DNA from: Ancylostoma caninum
Taxonomy: Eukaryota > Nematoda > Chromadorea > Rhabditida > Ancylostomatidae
Direction of reading: 5' to 3'
DNA: 64,000 nt
NCBI GenBank assembly: GCA_037903475.1
Contig: JBAJFG010000561.1
Coordinates: 434,001-498,000 of the forward strand
Each line of letters opens with the position of its first letter. The first letter of the stretch is position 1. This document shows, piece by piece, positions 50,601-62,600 of the stretch. The position numbers and the translations under genes are program-made. Below the pieces are notes generated by a model that saw only the letters and a list, made by a program, of their open reading frames with translations, did not search any database and was not told where the DNA came from.

Positions 50601-53600
50601 TTATAATGCTCATGGGGCGTGTCCACACGAGTTAACAAGTGCTAACAAGTGCAACGGCCGTGGAGCACGTCAACATGGCAGCACCATGTTATAATTTTTT
50701 AAATTTCCGGTTAAAATTTGAAAGAGGGTGGAGATTGCGCAGGTTTTTGCCATTACTTTGATAGAGCAATACTTTCTGGGGACAACAGTGTAAGCGAAAT
50801 TGGAAATATTTGCTTTTGGAAAAAGTCATTTGAGGAAGTTGTGTCGGATTGGTGCTGGAGACTGCTTTTTAACTAATTTTTTCCGCTGTAACCGAGAGAA
50901 CGCGGCAGCTTTCATATTCATTGAAACGAGCTTCCCCTCCTGAAGCTAATCGCTCCGGCAGAAATTGAAATAATTGATTTTTAGGAAAGTTGTTTGATGA
51001 AAATTCTTTGGACCGGTGCTGAACCCTAACTTTTAGGGTAAAGTTAGGGTTCAGAGAATTCCAAAGCAATATCTCCTCTCAAAATCAATTAATTCTATTT
51101 TCCCCGGGCGGTTGGCGGGACAGTCGTGTCAGAAATCTATTTATAAAGTTTGAATACGATTCATTCAGTACCAACGATACTGCGGGTACTGCTAGGTACT
51201 TTTTCAGCTGTAACTCCTATCAAAATCAATTAAATCCAATTCTCTTTCGGATTTAGATAGAGCGCTGCCAGTTGCAGCACTATACATGGTCTCAGCAAGA
51301 TCTGGGCAGGACCTGTCCTTTTACAAGCGCTGAAAGCAGTGCTCCTGGCAAGATTTTCGCATGATAGCCTCCAACCTCCTATCAAAATCAATTAATTCCA
51401 ATTTCCTTTGGCAGTTGAAGGAAGAATGGTATCTCTAAACATATCACGAAATTTGATCAGTATTCCTTCAGTAACAACAATGTTGGAAACCTTTTTAAGT
51501 GTGTTTCTTGAACAAGCCTTAATTTTGTTCTTATTTCAGACAGATTTTACAGAACCAATAAAAAAATTGTTCGGTTCAGTCTCTTTTCTTTACTCTTATC
51601 TGCAAAGGAGTTTATGGTTATCCGACAAGTCCCAACTACGAACTCCTTTTTGCTCACTTTATCTTTACGAAGTCCCGCTTGCCTTGAGTAAAGTTCCTGC
51701 CGAAGTCTGACTCTGCTTCCCTTCTCCGATGTGGTATACTGCACACTGCGTCGTTATCACGAATTACTTCAACATCGAATCAGTAGCAGACGCGAGAGGG
51801 GGGGGGGGAGAATTACTTCATAAAGTAGACAACAATATTGTATGAGCTTATTTTTATTGGTCATTTTTATTATTATTTTTAAAATAAATTTTATCATTAT
51901 TTTTAAAATATTTACTATTAATTATTCAATATCAAAAATATTATTTTTGGTAATTTTCAGTTCCATATGGGTCCACGGTTGCCACTTTTTCCCCCCCCCC
52001 CCCCCCCCCCCGACTAGTAACTCTTGCATCCGGCATTGACTGATAACCATCGGTTTTGGGCCGGACATCTTTGGCTTTACCGCTTCACAAGACAGTGGTA
52101 ATCGATATATAACAAAATCGATGTTGCGCTAGTGAGGGTGTCGTAGGATGTTATACTTTATGTGGAGCATAAACCCGCAGGATTGGTCGGGGATAAAAAT
52201 AGTGATATCGCTGGGATGTGCTATAAAATATAATATTAAATATAATAAAAATTTAAAATAAATATGTGCTGATGCGCAGAAAATCAAAGTGTCGAGGCGC
52301 AGATGGCGTGGTGCGTACGAGCGGGTCCGGATCACTGAAGTCTCATGTTGGAGTTGCAGAACTGCTGACTTGTGATAAGTGTGATGTGATCACATTTTCG
52401 ATGTCTTTCTTTCACCATTATCTTATCCTTGTCCATAGATCATTTTTCTATTCCGTTGAGGTCCTACTATTTATTCATTTATTTATTTACTTCTTTGTTC
52501 ACTTGCTTGTTAAACTCACTCAAAGGCGCACTGATAACAGAAAAAAAAACTGAATACACAAGCAGACAAACTCGGAACATTCATTTTCTTCGTCACCTTT
52601 CGTGTGTCTGTGGTATTTTGGACCACATTGCTCTATCCATAAAATGAGAAGTTTGGTCCTGTTAGCAGGTGCTCTCGCTGTAGTTTCCGGGTGTAAAATA
52701 AAATGTGATTCGCGTATAACTATGTATATTGAAGAAAGTCAACTAGATGATTAAGATCTACTAGCGCCCCTTCGGGACGCTAGAAAGTGGGGTGGGGCAG
52801 TCACTTGAGGCATGTGCAAAAGCTTCACACGTGTGGAATGCTTGGAAAATCAGCAAAAAAGCAAAACTAATCATTAGCTGAGCTCAAATACGAAGTTCTT
52901 CTTATGTGTTGCGTATCCTCTACAGGTCCGACCGCCAACGCCGGGCTTCGAGTCTTCTCGCCATCTTAGCCTTGCTTGCAAGTTCCTAATCCCGCAGCTA
53001 CATGTAAAGCTAATCTTCGATGCACTGATAATAGCTACTCTTTTTTTGTCACATTTCTTACATGCCTGGACCCGTTATGAACAGCCAACAGGGAGAAAGA
53101 AGAGATGGTCGACTGAGACGCGAATGAGCGCATAGCGTGCCCCTTCTCCATCGCCAGACGTGCATCTTGGCGTTTCCCTCACTACTGGGCCATGGCGGAC
53201 CCATACTCCATCAGTGCACCTGTATCCTGGTGCTTATTCCGCTGTTGGGCCAGGGCAGATCCATCCTCCATTTGTGGATCTGTATCTTGGCGTTCTTCCC
53301 ACTACTGGGTCAGCACAGTCCCGATCCAGCGGTGGGACTCGTATCACGGCGCTTTCCCCACTAATCGGCCCCTTGCGGACCCAGTCCCCACCCATGGACC
53401 CGTATCCTGGCGCTTTCTCCAGTATTGGGCCATAGCAGACCCAATCCCCACCCGTGGACTCGTTGCCTGGCATTTCCCCGTTAATAGGCCCCTGCAGACC
53501 CAACGTCCATCGATGGACCCGTATCCTGGCGTTTCCTCCACTATTGGACCACGGCGGACCCTCTCTCCATCGATGGGCCCGTATCCTGTCGTTTTCCCAC

Positions 53601-56600
53601 TATTGGGCCATGGCAGACCCCTTCTCCGTCGACGGACCCGTATCCTTCCGTTTTTCCACTATTGGGCCACTGCGGACTCTTTCTCGATCGGTGGACACCT
53701 ATCATGATGTTTTTCTGCACTACGGGGCCCCGGCTCATCTGTCCGTCATCACTGCAGCCGCTCTCTTTGCAAACCTCCAAGGGATGGAACAAAGTTAGGA
53801 AATAGTTTGGAAGTTTGATCAACTGTACAAGTTGCACAACTGGTTTCAGAAAGTGTCACAACAACTAATGATGATGCGTTCTTCATTCCGTGTATTTGAT
53901 TGTACTTCTTAAAAACGGACGGATCCTCAAGCTGCATAATCCCCAAGGGACCTCAAGGAAAGGTGCGTAAGGAACATATCCCAAGTGAGGACACCCAGTG
54001 AATCCTTCGATACATCCTCCACGGTATGTACACTTCTTTTCGAAGTGGTTATCCTCCACTGTTCCAAAGTTGAGTGGAGTCAACAACAAAGCTCCGGCAG
54101 AGGGGCGACTCTGCTCCGTACATTGCTGCTACGCATCGTCAAATCGTTGCTAAACACTGTCTCGCCTGGAGGGCTCGAGACCGCTAGCCGGTGGTGGTCC
54201 CGCCGCAAAATGCACCCGACTTCCACTATGTCTATGTACGTATGACGAAACATCGGCCGAATGTCCCATCAGCTTCGCATCCTCGCGAGGCACAGTCTAT
54301 AACTGAGTCTCACGGCGAGCGTATGCGATCACGTGCTGTCCCCCTACGTCTGCGCTCTAGAAAATTTTGTTGCACTACCATGATTTTTATATAAGAGGAT
54401 AGCGCGTTGAATACCTATCAGTGCCGATTTCGAGTTCAGGAACGGTGGTTTATGCACATAATGCTCAGAAACAACGGTAATACTACTTGCTCACTGGACT
54501 AAACTTTTCATCTTGTGCAAAAAGTCGTACCTTACTAGCCTGTTTTGTCCCATCCCTGGGCCTCTAGCCACAATTTCTCGGTTCTGGCTGCAGGACAGTT
54601 GCTCATATTATCCTTGTCCTCCGTGGTCGGAGAACACGGGGACGGCGCCCATGCCGCCTGCGACCCCATTCGCAATGGATCTCCCCACATCAACGCAGTA
54701 TGATTTCTTATCGACGGCTCAGCTCTGTCAGGTGTTTGGCGAGGTGACGAATGAGTGACTTCACGCCTCACTCGGCTCTGTACTTCCACCCGCTGAAGTG
54801 CAGCGTCGACTGCTCGCTATTCTTGGTCCCTACTATCGAGTGATATACACCATTGCTCACCCCGAGTACGCCTCAGAGTATTCCCAGTAATTCCTGCCCG
54901 GTTGTCCCGTTCAAAAACACGCCAAAGGACATTTTTCTCGTTTTAACACTTCGCTTATCACACCTCTCCAGTTGCACTTTGCTCGTAGCACCATGGAGAA
55001 GAGACTAACGATGAAAGCGGTGAGTTCATCCTCCTCCTGTGACCCGATTGATTGACCTGGATCGCTGGATTCCAAATGGTAGTTAAGTATCTGGACTACC
55101 TGTCTGCCTTCCTCTCTTCCTCTTTGATCACCACCCACTTCTCTCGTTTTTTTTTTCTCCAGTATTTCATCTGCTGAAACGGGCCATAACATCACTTTGC
55201 GAAGGTGCTCTAAACATTCGCGTTTTTTTTCTGAGCTTTTGATCTTGTGCGGAAGGTTATTTGGGGCTCAGTACTCACAACTAACAGTATTGTAAGGAAC
55301 TAGCACACTGAGGTTGCCTGCAGGAAGGACAGTCACTTGGTTATGGAACCTGATCCGGGAACACCTTCGGATCCTTGGAATGAACCCGATAAAACTACGA
55401 TTCACGTTCTGGGATTTCCAAGGGGTGCTTCTGTTAGGGTGGTAAATTTGAAATGCGTCTTATCATGGTGGGCTCCTTTATCAAAGATTTCATTAATTTG
55501 AAAGTAATGTTCAACTTTTTTCGGTGTATGACTTGCTGATATTCCTCCATTCCTGTTTTTAGTAAGAATTTACGTATAAGAATACCGTCCAAAATTTTAA
55601 AGTTCTCTTTCCCGTGCTTCATTCCTTTAAATTTCCCTTCTCGTGTTTTAGTTCGTTAATGAAAGCGAAGCCGCAGCGGAGCTCTACCGCAGGTCAAATA
55701 ATAAAATTATAGAATATTTGCTATGTCGCCTGGAAAGATCCATGCAACATTGGAATTCTTGAAAAACAGTCTCGGACTTGGGTAACCGAGCCAAAGTTGT
55801 GGGAGCCATCGATTGCCCTTTCCTTCATGTCTGGATTTGAAAGCTGTGCTTGTAACTGCCCTGTAGCACAAACTTGGCACTAGCCTTTTCTTGGTGAGAT
55901 AAAACCCCAAAAACTGCGAGGCAACCAGAATTTGGGTGAGCCGCACTTTCCGGTAAGGGTGTAAGGTCAGCGTTTCCCGAAAGAGCAATCGCTCTGAGCA
56001 TGCTAGATGTCGAAGGTTCATGATAGTAATTCTGATTGAATTTTGGAATGAGGTTGTGTACTGTCGTTTTCAGAAAGTGTCTGTTTTAGGGAATAAGGGG
56101 CATTCCCAAGTTACCACCTTAGGTACAAAAGTGACAGCCATAAGGCTACTCGAATGCATTCATCTAGCCGGATCCATGAACATCCCCGGGGAAGGTAATA
56201 GGCTAGACGACGTTCTGAAGCGAAGGGGTTACCTGATGGAAGTGGTGTATTTTGTCAAAGCAAGTCTTCTCAGTCTCCTACGTATCACATGCAATTGTAA
56301 AAGCATAGTATAGCATATCATATTTTACCAGAGTCAAAATAATCATGGAAATGTTCACGAATCCGACCACTGGAATGCGAATGAAAGAAACCAGTTATAT
56401 CAATAGTTTTGTCAGCTCTTAGTGGCATTAGACTCCGTAAGCAACTGGAATCATCGGTGTCACGCTGAGTTAGTTCCATCTTTGGAAATTCTTCCAGGAA
56501 TTCGTTCACTTCTCATAGATGGCTGCCTTCTTCTACGCCGTTTTCTGAATTCTTCACCACCTGTAGAGATACCGCCCTATCCGTTAGAATTGGGGAAAAA

Positions 56601-59600
56601 ATTGTATTTCAAGCGGGGAGTCATGGATCTTGGAGCTAGCTGAATGTCCCCAGAATTTATATTTTTCAGTTCACAGCAAGCTCTCTGCTGAAACGAAGTA
56701 AAACCATCGTAAATCTCGCTTTTTTCAGGACCCATCTGCCAATCCATCACCACAAGATCGATCAGCGCCGAGTGAGTACCTGAAGCAGTTTGATATGGTA
56801 CTTTTATGATGGTTACGAATTGTTCCAGGTCCACAACGTTCAGTAGAAGCCGCTCCGGCGGCCATCGAAGAGGCCAAGACGGCGACCGTCGCCGCTCCCC
56901 TCGTGGAGGGTGCGTTTGCCTAACAGGTTTAAAGTAATCGCGTCGGTTAAAACTATAGGGTTTTTGCAGCAGGTCCTGCCTTCCCCGCGCAACCACGTTC
57001 TTCCATCACTCAGGTGGCAGAAACTGCGCCAGTGCAACCTCAATGCTGTGAGTTTCAGTAAGAAGTCCGGCATAAGGCTTCCCACAATCACTATTTCAAT
57101 TTCTACAGAATTTCCTTTTCTTTTGAGCATTTACGAACGAAATATAAGAAATATTCCCACTAAGAGGAAAAAAAAACGCAGGCTTATATCTTACCTGTGG
57201 AATTTAGATGCTTTTATTGCCAAATTGCAAAAATATTGTAAAATGAGAAACAGTACGATTTTTATAGAAAACTAAAGCAAAGGTGTGAAATGAGTGAAAA
57301 TTCCGTTGGGGATGAGTGAAAATGGGATGCTTCTGGAAAGAACTGGAAAGAAAAGATTTACTTTATTCCAGCTACCGCCCCTTCAACGTCGACATCACTG
57401 GCTGCTCCAGAATCTGCCCCTCGTGTCAAGAAGCCACCTATCCAAACCAGCGTAGATCAACCTACTGAGGTTGTTCACACCTGGTTTTCACCTCTAACTT
57501 CATGGATTTTTTATCCAATAGCGGTTTCCCTTTACCTGCTTGCTATTTGTTGCATGAAGATCATAATCCTCCTTTCAAGTCGTTGGGGAGTAGGTCCTCC
57601 AGCTTCTTTCGATCTCCCTGAACGCGCTTGGTAGAGTTTAAGAATGCCCCTTTCAGTCCGAGCAGATTCGATCCAGAAAATCCTCATCGTCAAGCCAGAA
57701 ATCAAGCAAAAGCAGACGAGCTCGGAAGGAGGAGCTGACACGAGAGTTTGAGAACTGTCTGGAGCAGGTAATATGCCAAGCTGGTCCTATTACGGGTCTC
57801 CTGAATTGTCCATGAAATCTTCCCATTTTATTTTTTTTGCTTATTTATTCGTCTTTTTTCACCTGCCTATTTTTTTAGTTTTTACACACAAAGGTGCACA
57901 ATGAAGAAAAATCGCAGTCATTTTTGATTTTTAAAAACTTTAGGTTCTGACATGGCTCTTGGAGGCCGAGGAAGAGTTGAGTCTTCTCGAAGAAGTGGAC
58001 GAGAAAGACTTGAAGGTGGTCCGAAAACAATTCAAGGACTTCGAGAATTTCATGGCATCCCTAACGGAGAGCCAGGATACCGTGGGCAGAGTGTTGCACA
58101 GGTCCGTTACTTCACTATTTGGATTTCTGGCTGGCTGGAGCTATCATTAGAAGTCATGAAAACCATGCTTTAAAATTGTTTATTTGTTTGCTTTTATAAT
58201 ATATGCACAGATTACCGTGAATATTCTCATGTTTCAATGTCGCATCTCTGAGGAACTCTGTCTGACAATCAGTCAATGCATGCTGTACTTTTTACGGATT
58301 TCTAGCACTATTTGGCTTGCTGTTTTTTTTCTTTCTTACGAGCACACCTTTGAGCGTACAACGAATGAATAAACACGTTGTTTAATAAATTAGATCAATA
58401 AATAAGTAGCTGACTATAGGTCTTCTCTTTTATCGAAGAACAAGTTCAGTTCCCTGCTAGCATCCTCGTGCTGACTACAGATTCAAGGTGATAGAAAAGC
58501 GCGTTCCGAATGTCATCGCGGACTCATTCTCGTCTAACACCGTCCAAAAAACGTTATGCGATTGCTATACATTTCCGTGATGTGCGTCATGATCCCATTA
58601 TATTTCGTGTGGCGAAACTGTCCGTCTTGGAACGTCCGAAAAAAAAAGAGCTGAACCAGTCTTGGTTGATGTGCTCAGTTTTACTGGGAATACTTTACTG
58701 CTTGCCATCTAGTCAGGCCAGTGGCTTGATTCTTTTATATCAAAAACGGCTAAGTTCAACCATCGGAAGGCTTGATTCCAGTTTTCGTACGCCATGGAGT
58801 TGGGGTTTAATGAATCCGGAAGCTAATGGATTTCCTTCAAACTCTGATCCTACCATTGAAAGCTTTCTTAGATCTGTATATCTGTTGAAATCCTCAACTA
58901 ATTTTAGTAAAATTATGCATTCGGGTCAGTTCAGCGGTTATTCATCCGTAAAGTGAACTGCATGGTTAAATCTGAACATGTCGAACGCTCGGGAAGATTC
59001 ATTTCGAGCAAAAAAAATGCTTGAAAGGTGCCATCCCATTCCATCGGAATCCATTCAAATCTAAGTGATTTTCTGATGGTTCTGCTCAGTTTGGAAGTGA
59101 CTTTATAATTATTTTTCGGTGAAAAAATTCTATACGTTATTCCAGGCAAGCTGGAAACAAGTTTATCGTCTCGCTCCCTCCGTGAACAGTAGATTTTCTG
59201 ATTTGCCATGCTACAAAAGTTCTCAGGCTTCCGTCATATTTTCAAGATAATTTTTGTTTTTTTTTTTACTTTTTGTCCCGTTTCCTCGACTTTCATAAGA
59301 AATTTTTATTTCTGGTCAAGTTCGAGAATCTAGGCGAACCGGAATCCAGCTTTTGGTCATATTCTTCCTGGGAAGAATACTTCTCATGACTTCTATCACC
59401 AAAAAAGTTATCACTAGCTTTCTTTTTTTTTTGGGGGGGGGGGAATTCTTATTTCTCTTGTGCTGTCTAGATCTTTTTTGAGAGAATTTTCACTTTTTGT
59501 CCTATTTTCCGTTCTTGGCGAAATATTTAATTGAGGCTAAATCGGCCATTCTAAACATAAAAGAGTCTAACTTTTTCTGATTCTCTTTAGCTTTTTTAAT

Positions 59601-62600
59601 GAATTTTTTCCCTCCTCCTTCGCTTTTTTTTCAGAGAATTTTTATTTTGGATGAATATCTAGCCGGTTTCGTTTTGTACTTTAGCAGGATTCTCTGCAAC
59701 AGAAATTATTTCAGCAACATAGATTGGCTAGGCTCATTCAATACAGTAAATGATTTCATTGATGAATATGAACTTTTTCTTGGTATCTTGCACCACGCCG
59801 TGGACTTGTTTGTTGCACTCAAAGTAAAATCGACGGTTCCTGATAAGGCTGAGATGTTAGCTAATTATTTTGAGGGCAAATATTCTGACTCCCAGTTAAG
59901 TGATTCTTTCTTACTGCATTCTGTGGAATTTCCTAGTGACAGTGTAGGTCCATGGTGTTATAAGCGAGATATTATGGAAATTCTTAGTTCGTGGACTTCT
60001 TCTGCGGCCATAAATCCGGATGATATTCCGTATATGTATAGCTTTGAAAAACTGCATGTATGAAGTAGCTGGTCCACTAGAATTTCTCTTTAGTCGTAGC
60101 AGTATGAGATCCGAAGTGCCAATAAGGTGGAAACATTCGCTTGTTCTTCTCTGCTAAAAAAGAGGCCTTCTTGCGACCCAGAGAACTACAGGCCCATAAG
60201 TCTGACTTCGATTTTTACACGTGTAAAAAGTATCTACTCAGTCATTTAGACGAGCATAGTATCACACCAAATTGGCAACATGGATTTTCAAAGGGTAGAT
60301 CGACGGAAACGTCATTGCTCGAATCTCTCAATGATTGGACTGCAGTCTACGATGCTGATGGAAGCTCAGATGTTATTTATTTCGATTTCCATAAGGCATT
60401 CGATAAAGTTCCTCACAACATTCTGATCTGTAAATTAGAGCCCATTGGATTTAATCCTCTAGCTAGGATCGGATTGCTGAATTCATCAGAAATAGAACGT
60501 TTCAAGTCGCAGTTGGAGGCTCCTTTTCCAGTATTCGCAAAGTTTCAAGTGGAGTGCTACAAGGGGAAGTGCTCTTGCCGCTACTGTTTAACATATTCAC
60601 CGCTGATTTCCCTTCCATGTTCTCCTCATTAGGTGTGACTTGTAAGATGTTCGCTGATGACATCAAAATTTATCGAGCTGTTGAAGGGGAAATACAGGAA
60701 ACAACCTTCAAGTAGCTATCAGTAAGGTGTACGAGTGGTCATGCAGGAATGGTTTGCCTTTATCTCACGAAACCCAGGTTGTGTATCGAGAGAAAGCCAC
60801 AAAATCCGGAATACTTTTTAAACGCGGTACAGTTGAAAGTTGTGTCTGAGATGTGGGATCTTGGTTTTGTTCATGACCAGAACCTCGGTTTTCTCGTCAT
60901 GTGATGTTCTAACTTCCTAAGGGCATTGCCGAACATTCAGCCTTTTCAAAGAACTACGATCTCCTGACGCAAATGTTTTGTTAAGAGCATACAAAACTTA
61001 TGCCCGACCGTTACTAGAAACTGGTACTACTGTTTTCTCTCCATATAAAAAAGGACATTTGCGCTTCTGAAGGGGTTCAGGTCAGCTTCGCAAGAAAACT
61101 TATGCTGAGGTCCCATAGCATGTCCTATTCAGAAATTCTCAGTGGCATTAAGCGCAACAAAGTTTTGGTCTGAAAACACTCGAGTGGAGAAGGAAAAGAA
61201 ATGACTTGATCATATCGTACAAGCTATTTAAGGGGCTTATAAACCTTCCACCATCCGATTTTTCCATGTAAATGCGTCCAAAACAAGGGAAGCTCCATTT
61301 AAAATCTTCACAACTACAGCCAGATCTCAAGATAGAAGTTTTCACTAATACAATCTGCTCTAACTTTAATATTGTTTTACATTCTAATGTTTTTTCTGTC
61401 AAGCATAATCTCTTTTGAAAGCGGGTTATGCATTTTGTATGACTGCTTTTTTCCTTTTTATACTTTCTGTTTTATGAGTTTTATTTGATTTGTGCATGTG
61501 GTTCACATGCCCGATAAAGAAAGAAAGAAAGGATTCAATATATGAGATGAAATGCTAGCGTTTCCATGTGTTCAAGCAGGAAATCCTGTCCACCCACCGG
61601 CCAAATTCCTTGTTTTCAGAGGCCAGTTACTCTGCGGAAAGGCAGAAAACGAGGAGGAGCGAGTGGCGATCGAGGGCCAACTGCGGGTGGTGAACGGCAG
61701 ATGGGAAGAGCTTCGAGAGCTCTCCATGCATCGACAGAATGCCCTTCAACTTTCGTTGAACCGCTTGCAAACAAAGTAAGTGGTTGCTCCGCCCACTTGC
61801 TTCGCTCATTTACGTAGAACCCGGGAACAGCACGGAACTATTTCAGACAATTGGCAGCAATTGACAAATGGTTGAGTGGAATGGAGTGTGAGATGATGTC
61901 ATGTGAGCCTTTGGCGGATAGTCAGGACGCGGCGCTGCGTCAGATCGAGGCTCACACTCAGTTGCAAGCGAAAATCCACGCTTTTCAGGATACGATCAAT
62001 GATCTCAGCTCTTTTGTCGCTGTGGTGAGTTTTTCGCATTTTTAAGTGGTAAAAGCATGTATTAAGCCACCTCTATTGGAGATTGCAGTGGTCCGGACCC
62101 GCTCACACGCGTGGCAGTGGGGTATCGATCGGGGTTGGGAACAGTCATACATATCAGTGAAATACACTGATGCTCAAACCAATCGGCGCAAAAAACGTTA
62201 AAAAGGTGAAAATCAAAACAAAGCAAGACACAAAACCAAAAACAGTTGATGTGGCGCGTAAGTCTGGACTTTTGGAGTTCCGTATAGATGCCTTTCAAGA
62301 AATAATAATTGATTAAGTATAAAATAAGTAATTCCATTGTGAGGTAGGAACTCTTTTATTTAGTAATACCTCTATTTCCTTTACTGACTGCTAGTTCCTT
62401 TCATTTCTGGAAAGTTGACTCGGGCACTATTCAACTTTACTGGCCCCAAAATCTTTTAAAAGTTTTTCAGGTGAAACTTCGCCTAGGGAGCTTATTTGAG
62501 GTGCTAAGCACGAATATCGTAACCATTTTTACCGTAGCCCCGATATTGTGGGGTTACGGTAGGTACACTGTAAATGCGGTATCCCACAGAATCCTCTCAA

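Noticed and set aside
53192..53707. A 171-codon repeat protein in the 60-bp minisatellite
   Set aside because: Several frames are open at once, there is no splice or start context, and it lies within a dys-1 intron.
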